DNA of 64,000 bases from an uncultured Emergencia sp. (GTDB taxonomy: Bacteria; Bacillota; Clostridia; Peptostreptococcales; Anaerovoracaceae): assembly GCA_904420065.1 (NCBI GenBank), contig CAJFTU010000028.1, positions 17,370 to 81,369 of the forward strand, given 5' to 3'. The first letter of the stretch is position 1; each line of letters begins with the position of its first letter. The translations under genes were made by a program, and so were the position numbers. Under the pieces are notes generated by a model. It was not told the DNA's origin. It saw nothing but the letters and a program-made list of their open reading frames with translations, and did not search any database. This document shows positions 8,826-17,359 of the stretch, one piece after another.

Positions 8826-9560
8826 GTGAAAGAAAACAAGTACGATGAGGAGATCTTTTTTGAAAAATACAGTCAAATGGACAGGTCGAAAAAGGGACTT
8901 TCCGGAGCCGGAGAGTGGCGCCAGTTTCAAAAGTTCATGCCGGATTTTCGGGGGAAGCGGGTTCTCGATCTGGGATGCGGATACGGATGGCACTGTCGAT
9001 ACGCCGCCGAAAACGGAGCCGCTTCGGTTTTGGGAACGGACATATCGCAGAAGATGCTCCGGCGGGCCGAAGAGATGAGTGTGGGAACCGGCATCCGGTA
9101 TCGTCGCAAGGCCATGGAAGATCTGGAATTCCCGGATGAATCCTTCGATATTGTGCTCAGTTCGCTTGCCTTCCACTACGTCAGGGATTTTTTCCGTCTG
9201 TTAGAAAAAATCAACAGCTGGCTGGTTCCGGAAGGGAAGCTGGTCTTTTCCGTGGAACATCCGGTGTTTACGGCTTACGGCAATCAGGATTGGTACCGGG
9301 ATGAGCAGGGGAATATCCTTCATTTTCCGGTGGATCGATATTTTTTTGAGGGAAAGCGGGACGCGGTTTTTCTCGGTGAAAAGGTGATCAAATATCACCG
9401 TACGCTGACGACCTATCTAAACGGTTTGCTGCAGAGCGGATTTTCTCTTGAGCAGGTTGTTGAACCCCAGCCGCCGGAAGAAATGTTGGATCTGCCCGGA
9501 ATGGAAGATGAGCTGAGACGGCCTATGATGCTGTTGATTTCAGCGGTAAAAAGAAAATAA
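8826..9560 (+). CDS. class I SAM-dependent methyltransferase
   Basis: This 244-residue methyltransferase has motif I VLDLGCGYG (near residue 47), an acidic strand end LGTDIS (motif II), then DESFDIVLSSLAFHY (motif IV/V, near 105). The substrate is unknown; proteins of this type methylate small molecules, for example quinone-like or nucleoside compounds. I prefer the GTG start at 8826, because GGAGGTGGAG sits 6-12 bases upstream; the ATG at 8808 would place the ribosome site inside the gene. Confidence 0.8.
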   Translation: MKENKYDEEIFFEKYSQMDRSKKGLSGAGEWRQFQKFMPDFRGKRVLDLGCGYGWHCRYAAENGAASVLGTDISQKMLRRAEEMSVGTGIRYRRKAMEDLEFPDESFDIVLSSLAFHYVRDFFRLLEKINSWLVPEGKLVFSVEHPVFTAYGNQDWYRDEQGNILHFPVDRYFFEGKRDAVFLGEKVIKYHRTLTTYLNGLLQSGFSLEQVVEPQPPEEMLDLPGMEDELRRPMMLLISAVKRK

Positions 9561-9644
9561 GGCGCCGATGCCTTTGACAAACGGTCTGTTTGGGAGAGCA
9601 TCGAATTCGCCTTTGAATGTGCGCGGGAGATATGCGAAATAGGG

Positions 9645-9699
9645 GAAGCGCCGCAAAGTCATCGGGATATGGACCTGAGATTTTGCGGCGCTTCTTTTT
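9645..9699 (+). terminator. intrinsic terminator between convergent genes
   Basis: GAAGCGCCGCAAA (9645-9657) pairs with 9682-9694, and five T follow on the plus strand. It lies between the methyltransferase and the convergent sdaAA. A second, imperfect hairpin (arms 9559-9571 and 9598-9613) lies just upstream. The rest of the 9561-9712 gap holds nothing else I can name. Confidence 0.75.
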
Positions 9700-9712
9700 C
9701 CGTTACTGCGAT

Positions 9713-10588
9713 TTACCCCTTTTGTCTGCAGAGGCTGCAGCCGGTCGGAGTGGAGGCGTTTCCGCCGAGGGCGGTTTCGCGAAGTTCAAAGGGCAGAGAG
9801 CAGCCTACCTTGTACATGGCCTCGACCATTTCGTCGAAAGGGATGGGATGGGCGATGCCGGAAAGGGACAGCTGGGCGCAGGTAAAAGCGTTGGCTGTGC
9901 CGATGGCGTTTCTGCTTTGGCAGGGGGATTCGACCAATCCGGCAATGGGATCGCAGACCAGACCGAGCAGGTTGGACATGGCCATGGATGCCGCGGACAG
10001 ACACTGTTCCGGTGTTCCGCCGAGGAGTTCCGTCAGCGCGCTTGCCGCCATGGCGGAGGCCGCGCCGACCTCGGCCTGGCATCCGGCCTCCGCTCCGGAT
10101 ACAGAAGCGTTTCGCATCAGCAGGTATCCGACGGCGCCGGCGTTGAGCAGTCCGGTGAGCAGGGCCTCGTCGCCCAGGTTCTTGCTCTCGCCGACTGCAA
10201 GCAGACAGCCGGGGAGCACGCCGGAAGAGCCGGCTGTGGGTGCGGCGACGATCAGACCCATTTCGCCGTTTACCTCAAGAACCGCCATAGAATAGGCCAA
10301 CGCCCGGGTCAGTGTTTCGCCGCAAAGGGCAATATCCCGGGAAGATGTTGCGGTATTTACGATTTTTTGGCTTTCGCCGCCGATCAGGCCGCCCATGGAT
10401 TTCGACGGGGTTTTGATCGGTTCGTGGGCGGCGTCTTTCATGATCTGAAGAGAGGTTGAAAGGCGGGAATATATTTTTTCTTCGTCGCTTTTCCCCAGAG
10501 TCGCTTCGCGTTTCAGCATGATCTGGGATATGGGAAGACTGTATTTCTCGCAGAGAGACAGCAGCTCTTTTCCGTTGATAAAATCCAT
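9713..10588 (-). CDS. sdaAA: L-serine dehydratase, iron-sulfur-dependent, alpha subunit
   Basis: This is the 291-residue catalytic subunit, which deaminates L-serine to pyruvate and ammonia. The family's 4Fe-4S cysteines are visible in LLGLVCDPIAGLVESPCQSRNA (near 210-225) and in the C-terminal CSLC. PTAGSSGVLPG (near 115) and the GAEAGCQAEVG segment (near 165) are also typical. It lies 5 bases after sdaAB and belongs to the same transcript. This Fe-S type differs from PLP-dependent dehydratases and fits a strict anaerobe. Confidence 0.95.
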   Translation of the reverse strand: MDFINGKELLSLCEKYSLPISQIMLKREATLGKSDEEKIYSRLSTSLQIMKDAAHEPIKTPSKSMGGLIGGESQKIVNTATSSRDIALCGETLTRALAYSMAVLEVNGEMGLIVAAPTAGSSGVLPGCLLAVGESKNLGDEALLTGLLNAGAVGYLLMRNASVSGAEAGCQAEVGAASAMAASALTELLGGTPEQCLSAASMAMSNLLGLVCDPIAGLVESPCQSRNAIGTANAFTCAQLSLSGIAHPIPFDEMVEAMYKVGCSLPFELRETALGGNASTPTGCSLCRQKG

Positions 10589-10593
10589 GTTTG

Positions 10594-11271
10594 TTATTCC
10601 TCCTGAATCTGTATAACCGTAGTTTCCTGTACGCAGCTGTGCTGTTTTATTTCATCTACGATGGTCTCCGGGATGTACTCGTCGGATTCGATGATCGTAT
10701 AGGCCGCGGCGCCTTTTGCCTCACGAAACAGACGCATGAAAGCGATGTTGACGTTTTGGTGACTGAGACAGCTGGTCAGATGGGCCACTACGCCGGGTCT
10801 GTCGATCTGCTTTACGATGAGCGTGCTGTATTCTCCGGTGAACTCTACGTCTACATTGTTGATCTTTACGATTTTGATTTTCCCTCCGCCGATGGATTCG
10901 CCGCGAATAAACTGGGTAGAGCCGTCGGCAGCGCAGAGCAGGATGTCTGCCGTGTTGGGATGGGAAACGGAGGTATCGCGATCCGTGTTGAACTGATAGG
11001 TTAGACCGGCTTCATCGGCCAGCCTGAAGGAGTCGCGGATGCGGACGTCGTCGGCGGAAAAACCGAGAACACCGCCTAAGAGGGCCTTGTCCGTGCCGTG
11101 TCCGCGATAGGTTTCGGCAAAGGATCCGTACAGTGTAAACACCGCTTTGACGGGTTCTCTCTGAAACAGTTTCCGCGACAGCAGAGCTATGGCTGCGGCC
11201 CCGGCAGTGTGGGAACTGGACGGTCCGATCATGTTGGGTCCGATCACGTCGAACAGACTGATATAATTCAT
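10594..11271 (-). CDS. sdaAB: L-serine dehydratase, iron-sulfur-dependent, beta subunit
   Basis: This is the 225-residue beta subunit. The N-terminal domain begins SLFDVIGPNMIGPSSSHTAGA, with the conserved SSSHTAG motif, and GESIGGGKI follows near 125. The C-terminal ~75 residues form an ACT domain (TLIVKQIDRPGVVAHLTS), which usually binds serine as a regulatory ligand. The start ATG at 11271 follows GAGGAGAA. It is transcribed away from the S9 peptidase genes, sharing a 180-base divergent AT-rich region. Confidence 0.95.
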   Translation of the reverse strand: MNYISLFDVIGPNMIGPSSSHTAGAAAIALLSRKLFQREPVKAVFTLYGSFAETYRGHGTDKALLGGVLGFSADDVRIRDSFRLADEAGLTYQFNTDRDTSVSHPNTADILLCAADGSTQFIRGESIGGGKIKIVKINNVDVEFTGEYSTLIVKQIDRPGVVAHLTSCLSHQNVNIAFMRLFREAKGAAAYTIIESDEYIPETIVDEIKQHSCVQETTVIQIQEE

Positions 11272-11378
11272 GAGATTCTCCTCGATAATAAAGTTGACGC
11301 AAAATATTACGATTTATTTTATCGCAGAATGGGGACATTGTAAATTACTTTATATTAAACAAAATATCAATAAAATTA

Positions 11379-11407
11379 TTGACAAAATGTTGAAAAATTT
11401 ATATAAT
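11379..11407 (+). promoter_or_regulatory. consensus sigma-A promoter for the S9 peptidase operon
   Basis: A perfect TTGACA at 11379 and a perfect TATAAT at 11402 are 17 bases apart. The -10 box covers an ATG at 11406, which rules out that codon as the translation start and supports the start at 11454. Confidence 0.88.
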
Positions 11408-11453
11408 GAAACCAACTTATCGTCAGAAAGAAAAAATTTCAGGATGTGGAGCT

Positions 11454-13514
11454 ATGACAATGAAGAAAAAATTTATGCCCGAGGATATGGAACGTATTCG
11501 TTATCTGTCCTATCCTGCGGTCACGGCTGACGGCAGTCTGATCGCCTGGGTAGAGACGACGGGAAACAGTGAAGACGGCAGTTTCCGGCCGAATATCTTG
11601 GTCTGGGACAGTAGGACGAAAGAGATACGGCGCCTGACCGACGAAGGCGGACAGGAAAAGCAGCCGGTCTTTTACCGCAATGGAAAGGTGCTGGTCTATC
11701 TCGCCAGGGTAGAGGGGGTTTATCAGATCTTCAGCCGCGATCTTGTGTCGGGAACGGTCAGGCAGCTGACGACCCTGCGCCACGGGGTAATCCGCTTCAG
11801 CCTGTCGGAAAAGAACGGGAAGATAGCCTTTGAAGCCCTGTTGTGGCCGGAAGACGTTGAAAGAGAGCAGGCGTTTTGTCAAATGGACGCCGGTCAGCGG
11901 CAGGCGTGGGAGAAAGAATTGGATATGCGTCCTTACTTTATCACGGACCTGACCTATAAAATGGACGAATGGTACGGCATGCGAAAGGGAGAGTTTTCCC
12001 ATATCGGTACGGTCAATCTGGATGGCAGCTGTCAGACCATCATCGATACGGGAGGAATAGAGGCGGTTTTCCCTGTTTGGTCCCACGATGAGAAGAATTT
12101 GGCGTGGTACGGCTATCCTTACGGCGGAGCGAAGGGGAGACAGGCGGAGGTGTTTGTCTGCAGAGAAGACGGCAGCAGTCGAAAACAGCTGACAGAAGAT
12201 GCCGGTATTTACCCTGACGTATTTCCGGCCTTTACGGCGGATGACGGCGCGGTAATCGCCATGGCTTTTCCCGAATTTGAGGATGGGAGCTGCATGATGC
12301 TGCCGTGCCGCGTAGACATAGAGACCGGACAGACGGTTCTGCTCATGGACGAAGACGACGATCAAATCTGTCACGGCGTTCATCCCGCGGCGGTGAACCG
12401 GACGGAATACGGAGAGGAGCCTCCTTATTTTCTGCTGAGCGGAGACGGAACCGAATTGTATTTCCAGTCGGCATATAAAGGAAGAGGACAGATCTGCCGA
12501 ATCAACCTTGTGGAAAGAGGAAAGACGGAGCTGGTGAAGAACGGCCGGACGGATATCTTCGGCTTTGCCATGACAGAAGACAAACGGATCGTCTGTCTCA
12601 TGGGCGATGCGTCGAAACCGCCGGAACTGTACTTTGAGGATGAGAGACTGACCTGGAGCAACGACTGGCTGGAAGAATATCATATTGGAAAAACCGACGA
12701 ATACTGGACCAAAAGCCGGAACGGAGAGACCGATATTCAGTGGTTCTACGTCCATCCGGTGCGGGAAGAACAGGCTGAAGCGCCGCCGGCAGTGCTGTAT
12801 GTCAAAGGGGGACCGGAGACGGTGTACAATCTGAATTTCTGGCATGAATTTCAGGCTCTGGCGGCAAGAGGAATCGCCGTAATCTACGCCAATCCGAGGG
12901 GCAGCGTGGGCTTCGGCAGGGCGTTCTGTTCCGGGGGAATCTGCTGGAAGAACGAAGCGATGGAGGATCTTCTGGACGTTGTCGACGACGCGGTAAACAG
13001 AGGTCTGGCGGATCGCCGGAGACTCGGGGTAACCGGCGGCAGCTACGGCGGATACATGACCAACAAGCTGATCGGAAGAACGGATTATTTTGCCGCCGCG
13101 GTTACGCAGCGATGTCTGGCTAATCCGGCCACATCTTACGGCACCGGAGACATGGGATTTGTTTTCCAGGCGGAAGTCGCGCCTGATTTTAAAATGCTGG
13201 ATTATCTGACCGACAGAGCGAGAGGAAACATCATTTCTTATATCGATCATATGAAGACTCCACTGTTGATTCTTCACGGCTACCGGGATTATCGCTGCAG
13301 TTTTGAGCAGGCTGAGCAGATGTTCATCGCCATGAAGGAGAGAAATCCGGAGATACCGGTCAGACTGGTCATGTTCCCGGAGGAGAATCACAACATAACG
13401 AGAACGGGAAAGCTTTACAATCAGATACGGCATCTCAGTGAGCTGACGGACTGGTTCGACAGGTTTTTAAACGGGAACGGAAGAGGTGAAAAAAATGGAA
13501 AAGAGACTGCCTGA
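11454..13514 (+). CDS. S9 family peptidase (acylaminoacyl-peptidase/POP type), first of two
   Basis: This 686-residue serine peptidase has an N-terminal beta-propeller with repeated FPVWSHDEKNLAWYG-like blades and a C-terminal alpha/beta hydrolase domain. The catalytic triad reads Ser530 in GGSYGGYM, Asp612 in GYRDYR and His646 in EENHN. There is no signal peptide, so it should act in the cytosol on short peptides. The chosen start (MTMKKKF) is the first ATG downstream of the promoter. The gene overlaps the next S9 peptidase gene by 20 bases. The two proteins share the fold but are clearly diverged. Confidence 0.9.
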   Translation: MTMKKKFMPEDMERIRYLSYPAVTADGSLIAWVETTGNSEDGSFRPNILVWDSRTKEIRRLTDEGGQEKQPVFYRNGKVLVYLARVEGVYQIFSRDLVSGTVRQLTTLRHGVIRFSLSEKNGKIAFEALLWPEDVEREQAFCQMDAGQRQAWEKELDMRPYFITDLTYKMDEWYGMRKGEFSHIGTVNLDGSCQTIIDTGGIEAVFPVWSHDEKNLAWYGYPYGGAKGRQAEVFVCREDGSSRKQLTEDAGIYPDVFPAFTADDGAVIAMAFPEFEDGSCMMLPCRVDIETGQTVLLMDEDDDQICHGVHPAAVNRTEYGEEPPYFLLSGDGTELYFQSAYKGRGQICRINLVERGKTELVKNGRTDIFGFAMTEDKRIVCLMGDASKPPELYFEDERLTWSNDWLEEYHIGKTDEYWTKSRNGETDIQWFYVHPVREEQAEAPPAVLYVKGGPETVYNLNFWHEFQALAARGIAVIYANPRGSVGFGRAFCSGGICWKNEAMEDLLDVVDDAVNRGLADRRRLGVTGGSYGGYMTNKLIGRTDYFAAAVTQRCLANPATSYGTGDMGFVFQAEVAPDFKMLDYLTDRARGNIISYIDHMKTPLLILHGYRDYRCSFEQAEQMFIAMKERNPEIPVRLVMFPEENHNITRTGKLYNQIRHLSELTDWFDRFLNGNGRGEKNGKETA

Positions 13515-15471
13515 GTTTGAGGATATTTCCCGGTTTGAACGGTTTACCGGAGGAGACTGGTGCTGCAGCCGGGGACTTTTGGCTTACGCTTCCAGCAGAA
13601 GCGGCGGCATCGTGCTGAAAGATCTGCGCAGCGGCGAACAGCGGGTTGTTTCCGTCGGAGGAGGAGAGGGCAGTCCTCGGTTTTCGCCTGATGGCAGCAG
13701 GATGCTGTTTCTGGCGTCAGTTCCCAAGGAAGGACGTCAGCTCTTCTGCATGGAGCTGGATAGCGAAAAAATCCGGCAGGTGACCCATCTGGCGGGAGCG
13801 GTCATGGAACCGATCTGGTCTCCGCAGGGCGACAGAATCCTTTTCGGTGCTCCGATCAGCGGCGGAGCGCTGCCGGAAAAGCGTCATTCCGATGAGGCCG
13901 TGGTCATTGAAGATTTCGGATACAAGTTCGACGGCGTGGGCTTTATTCGGCCGGAAAACCACATGCAGCTTTACATTGCAGACGTGGACGGCGGATCAGT
14001 GCGGTGTCTGACAGAAGGTCAGTGCGATTATCTTCACCACAACTGGATGCCTGACGGCCGATCGGTAATCTGCGTAAGTGACAAAATGCGGTCAAAAGAA
14101 GAAGGAATCGGTTACGATCTGCTGCTTATCGACGCGGATGAGGATTTTGGCCGGGTTCGTCGACTGACCGAAGGGCTCTGGCTGGTGTCCTATCCTAATC
14201 CGATGCGCCCCGTACCGACTCCGGACGGAAAATACGTCATTGCCGGAATCCTGGATATAGAGGATGAAGAAAATTTAGACGGCGGTTATCCGGAAGTCTA
14301 TCTGTACAGAATTCCCGCAGCAGGGGGAAGGGCCGAGAAAGTGTTTGTCAGCGATGAGACGTGTTATCAGTGTGTTCAGTTCCCTTACAATGCGGGATCG
14401 GGCTGGGGTTTTGACAAACTGCAGCTCAGTGAAAACGGAAAAGAGGCGTATTTTGTCAGCGGTTGGCAGGGACAGTGCAACATATACAGGCTGAATCTGG
14501 AAGGCGACGGGCACGCAGAGCTTCTGTCCGGCGGAAAACAGGTCTATCACGGACTGGGCAGAGTACAGGACGGGAAAATGCTGATTACCAGGGCTGAGGC
14601 GGATGTTCCGGAACAGTACTGCATCATGGACTGCAGAACGGGAGAAATTCTGCAGACTGCAGCTCAGTCGGCGGAGGACACGCTGGAACAGATAGAATTG
14701 AGCAAGCCTGAGGACTTTTTCTTCAATACCCTTGACGGAGAGAGCCGCGTCCACGGCTGGGTATTGCCGCCGCAGAGAATGGAAAAAGGTAAAAAGTATC
14801 CTACGATTCTCTACATTCACGGCGGTCCTCATCCTTTCTATACATACGGGCTGACCATGGAATACCAGTGTTTCGCGGCGGCCGGGTTCGGCGTGGTCTA
14901 CTGTAATCCACGGGGCAGCAGCGGCTACGGAAAGGTTCACCAGAATATCGTCAGGTCCACGGACGGATCGGCCTATTACGATTGCCTGCAGTTTGTTGAA
15001 GAGGCGGCGAGGAGATTTCCGTGGATTGATACAGAGCGAATGGGCGTTACCGGGGGCAGCTACGGCGGCTATATGGTCAACTATATGGCTGCTCATAGCA
15101 GCAGGTTCAAAGCCTATATCACTCAGAGAAGCGTGGCCAGCGACCTGATTTCCTACGCCAGCTCCGACATGCAGGGAAGCAGCAAGGCTTACCAGAGCTT
15201 TGAAGAGTTTATGGTGAACAGTCTGAAATCGTCGGCCGTGTCCTATGCGGAAAAAATAGACAGACCGTTCTTGATTCTTCACGGCACGGAGGATTATCGG
15301 ACTCCTGTAGAAGGGGCTCATCAGCTCTTTGTGGCGATAAAGGATCTCCATCCGGATCTTCCGGTGAAAATGGTGCTGTTTCCTCATACCGGTCACGATC
15401 AGCCGCAGATACCGGCGCTTCAGAAAATTTACTATGACGAAATGATTGAATGGTTCAGGAAATACCTGTAA
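13495..15471 (+). CDS. S9 family peptidase (acylaminoacyl-peptidase/POP type), second of two
   Basis: This 658-residue serine peptidase has the same architecture as its upstream neighbour: a propeller to about residue 400 (FSPDGSRMLFLA, WSPQGDRILFG blades), then a hydrolase domain with Ser522 in GGSYGGYM, Asp600 in GTEDYR and His634 in HTGHDQ. GAAGAGGTG just before the ATG at 13495 serves as the ribosome site inside the end of the first gene, so the two are translationally coupled. It is cytosolic and probably releases amino acids or dipeptides from oligopeptides. Confidence 0.9.
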   Translation: MEKRLPEFEDISRFERFTGGDWCCSRGLLAYASSRSGGIVLKDLRSGEQRVVSVGGGEGSPRFSPDGSRMLFLASVPKEGRQLFCMELDSEKIRQVTHLAGAVMEPIWSPQGDRILFGAPISGGALPEKRHSDEAVVIEDFGYKFDGVGFIRPENHMQLYIADVDGGSVRCLTEGQCDYLHHNWMPDGRSVICVSDKMRSKEEGIGYDLLLIDADEDFGRVRRLTEGLWLVSYPNPMRPVPTPDGKYVIAGILDIEDEENLDGGYPEVYLYRIPAAGGRAEKVFVSDETCYQCVQFPYNAGSGWGFDKLQLSENGKEAYFVSGWQGQCNIYRLNLEGDGHAELLSGGKQVYHGLGRVQDGKMLITRAEADVPEQYCIMDCRTGEILQTAAQSAEDTLEQIELSKPEDFFFNTLDGESRVHGWVLPPQRMEKGKKYPTILYIHGGPHPFYTYGLTMEYQCFAAAGFGVVYCNPRGSSGYGKVHQNIVRSTDGSAYYDCLQFVEEAARRFPWIDTERMGVTGGSYGGYMVNYMAAHSSRFKAYITQRSVASDLISYASSDMQGSSKAYQSFEEFMVNSLKSSAVSYAEKIDRPFLILHGTEDYRTPVEGAHQLFVAIKDLHPDLPVKMVLFPHTGHDQPQIPALQKIYYDEMIEWFRKYL

Positions 15472-15529
15472 AATCGTCGAGACAAAGCCGTTCTCCAGCC
15501 TCAGTGCAAGAGGACGAGGAGGCGGGCGG

Positions 15530-15545
15530 CAGGCGCATACGCCTG
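15530..15545 (+). terminator. weak hairpin after the peptidase pair
   Basis: CAGGCG-cata-CGCCTG forms a short tight hairpin, but only a CTT follows, so termination would be partial at best. The downstream aminotransferase may be co-transcribed. Confidence 0.3.
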
Positions 15546-15589
15546 GCTTGACTATCTTTACTTCTTTAAGAAACGGAGACTTGACCGCA

Positions 15590-16858
15590 ATGGAAAATTT
15601 TGACTTTGAGACAATTGTGGATCGCAGGAATACGGGAAATATGAAAGCGTATATTGCGCCGGCCCGGGTCCGAGAGAAAGGGCTGCAGACGTTTAACGCG
15701 GCGGAGATGGACTTTAAAACGGCGCCTTCCGTCATCGAAGCGATGAAGGCATGCGCGGAAAACGGACTGATGGGGTTTACCCTCTGTGACGAGATTTATC
15801 TGAACGCAGTCTGCTATTGGATGGAAACCCAGAGGCATACTGTTGTTCAGCCGGAGTGGATAGTGCCTACTCACGGAACCATATTTTCCGCGGCAACCTG
15901 TATCCGTCTGTTTACTTCTCCCGAAGAGCGGATTATCGTTCAGCCGCCAGTGTACAACCGCTATAAGCAGGCGGCGGACCGGTTGGGACGAGAGACCGTA
16001 TACAATTCGCTGAAGGAGGACGGCAGAGGCGGGTACGATATGGATTTTGAGGATCTGGAGAAGAAAATGTCCGATCCCCGCAATAAGCTGCTCATCCTCT
16101 GCAATCCGCAGAACCCTGTGGGAAGAGTGTGGAAAGAAGAGGAACTGGAAGTGATCGCCCGTCTGGCGGTGAAGTACGGCTGCATGGTCTACAGCGACGA
16201 GATCTTCGCCGATTATGCCTTTTCCGGCCGTCGGGTTACCCCTTATTTTACCGTAAACGGAGGAAAAAACAACGGAATCACGGCGGTATCTCTGGGCAAG
16301 ACCTTTAACTTTACCGGTGTAAATCACGCCAACATGATCATCAGCGACGACGGCCTGAGAGAGAGTTTTGTCCGGCAGAGAAATCGGGATCATTACGGAA
16401 GTCTGGACCCCATGACCAGAGCGGCCGTCATAGGCGCTTACAGCGTTCAGGGGATTGCGTGGAAAGCTGAGGCGGAGAAACTGATATGGGAAAATTACAG
16501 GAGAATCGTCGAAGCCTTTTCTGAAAATCTTCCTCAGGTGCGAATCAGTCCCCTGCAGGGCGGATATGTCATCTGGATGGATTGGAGAGCTCTCGGTCTT
16601 GCTCCGGAAGCGCTTGCGGAAAAATTGGAGGAAGCCGACTTTATTCTGGACGAGGGTACGGATTACTGCATCAGCGAACCGGGATTTTATCGGATGAGTA
16701 TCGCTGCGCCGACGAGAGTTGTCGATGAGGCTTTGATGCGGCTGAAGAGGGTCTTTGACTTCTGCGCACCTTCAGTCAGAGTGGACGCCGTCGGAAGTCA
16801 GGGCGGCTATATTCAGTCGGCAGAGAGAACACCGTCGACGGGTCGGTTTGATCGTTAA
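15590..16858 (+). CDS. PatB/MalY family PLP-dependent aminotransferase (cystathionine beta-lyase-like)
   Basis: This 422-residue fold-type I PLP enzyme starts like PatB/MalY (FDFETIVDRRNTGNMKAY... then AEMDFKTAPSV). CNPQNPVGRVW (near 170), YSDEIFADYAF (near 198) and the PLP lysine in SLGKTFN (Lys237) are the expected motifs. The family includes C-S lyases acting on cystathionine or cysteine and some aminotransferases. The C-terminal ~40 residues run past the usual end. The start at 15590 has only a weak GGAG site; the upstream frame to 15446 is not family-like. RidA and an amidohydrolase follow. Confidence 0.82.
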   Translation: MENFDFETIVDRRNTGNMKAYIAPARVREKGLQTFNAAEMDFKTAPSVIEAMKACAENGLMGFTLCDEIYLNAVCYWMETQRHTVVQPEWIVPTHGTIFSAATCIRLFTSPEERIIVQPPVYNRYKQAADRLGRETVYNSLKEDGRGGYDMDFEDLEKKMSDPRNKLLILCNPQNPVGRVWKEEELEVIARLAVKYGCMVYSDEIFADYAFSGRRVTPYFTVNGGKNNGITAVSLGKTFNFTGVNHANMIISDDGLRESFVRQRNRDHYGSLDPMTRAAVIGAYSVQGIAWKAEAEKLIWENYRRIVEAFSENLPQVRISPLQGGYVIWMDWRALGLAPEALAEKLEEADFILDEGTDYCISEPGFYRMSIAAPTRVVDEALMRLKRVFDFCAPSVRVDAVGSQGGYIQSAERTPSTGRFDR

Positions 16859-16891
16859 GAAAAATAGAAAGGAATTTTTAAGGAGGTCTTT

Positions 16892-17359
16892 ATGAATACA
16901 GAAAAAAGAATCGAAGAACTGGGAATTAAACTGCCGCCATCGTCGCCTCCGGGTGCGATGTACGTGCCGGTAAAACAGCTGGGCAGCGCCCTTTTCGTCT
17001 CCGGACAGGTGCCTTTTGTAGACGGCGTGATGACTTATCCGGGAAAAGTAGGCGATGAAGTTACCTTAGAGCAGGCCGAAGAAGCGGCCAGAATCTGTAT
17101 TATCAATATGCTCGCTGCGGTAAAGAACTATCTGGGCGATCTGGATAAGGTGAAAGACGTGGTGAAAGTACAGGCTTTTGTCAACAGCAAGACCGGTTTT
17201 ATGGAGCAGCACATTGTGGTCAACGCTGCATCTCAGCTGCTTTACGACGTATTCGGCGAGGCGGGGAGACATGCCAGGACCGCAGTGGGAACAAATCAGC
17301 TGCCTATGGACGCACCTGTTGAGATTGAAGCGATCTTTGAAATCGAGGACGTGAAATAA
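16892..17359 (+). CDS. RidA/YjgF family enamine-imine deaminase
   Basis: This 155-residue protein hydrolyses reactive enamine/imine intermediates released by PLP enzymes, which fits its place directly after a PLP enzyme. The conserved end ARTAVGTNQLPMDAPVEIEA includes the Arg that binds the substrate carboxylate. VSGQVPFVDG (near 35) is also typical. The N-terminus is ~25 residues longer than minimal RidA, as in the RidA subgroup near 150 residues. An AAGGAGG ribosome site precedes the ATG. The stop overlaps the next start as TAATG. Confidence 0.9.
   Translation: MNTEKRIEELGIKLPPSSPPGAMYVPVKQLGSALFVSGQVPFVDGVMTYPGKVGDEVTLEQAEEAARICIINMLAAVKNYLGDLDKVKDVVKVQAFVNSKTGFMEQHIVVNAASQLLYDVFGEAGRHARTAVGTNQLPMDAPVEIEAIFEIEDVK

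Noticed and set aside
9617..10459. 280-codon plus-strand open frame over sdaAA
   Set aside because: The minus-strand sdaAA has all family motifs; this frame passes through a terminator hairpin and has none.
11406..11453. ATG at 11406 as start of the first S9 peptidase
   Set aside because: It overlaps the perfect -10 box TATAAT, so it would lie upstream of the transcription start.
11439..13433. 664-codon open frame on the minus strand
   Set aside because: It is opposite the first S9 peptidase, whose catalytic triad and promoter are clear.
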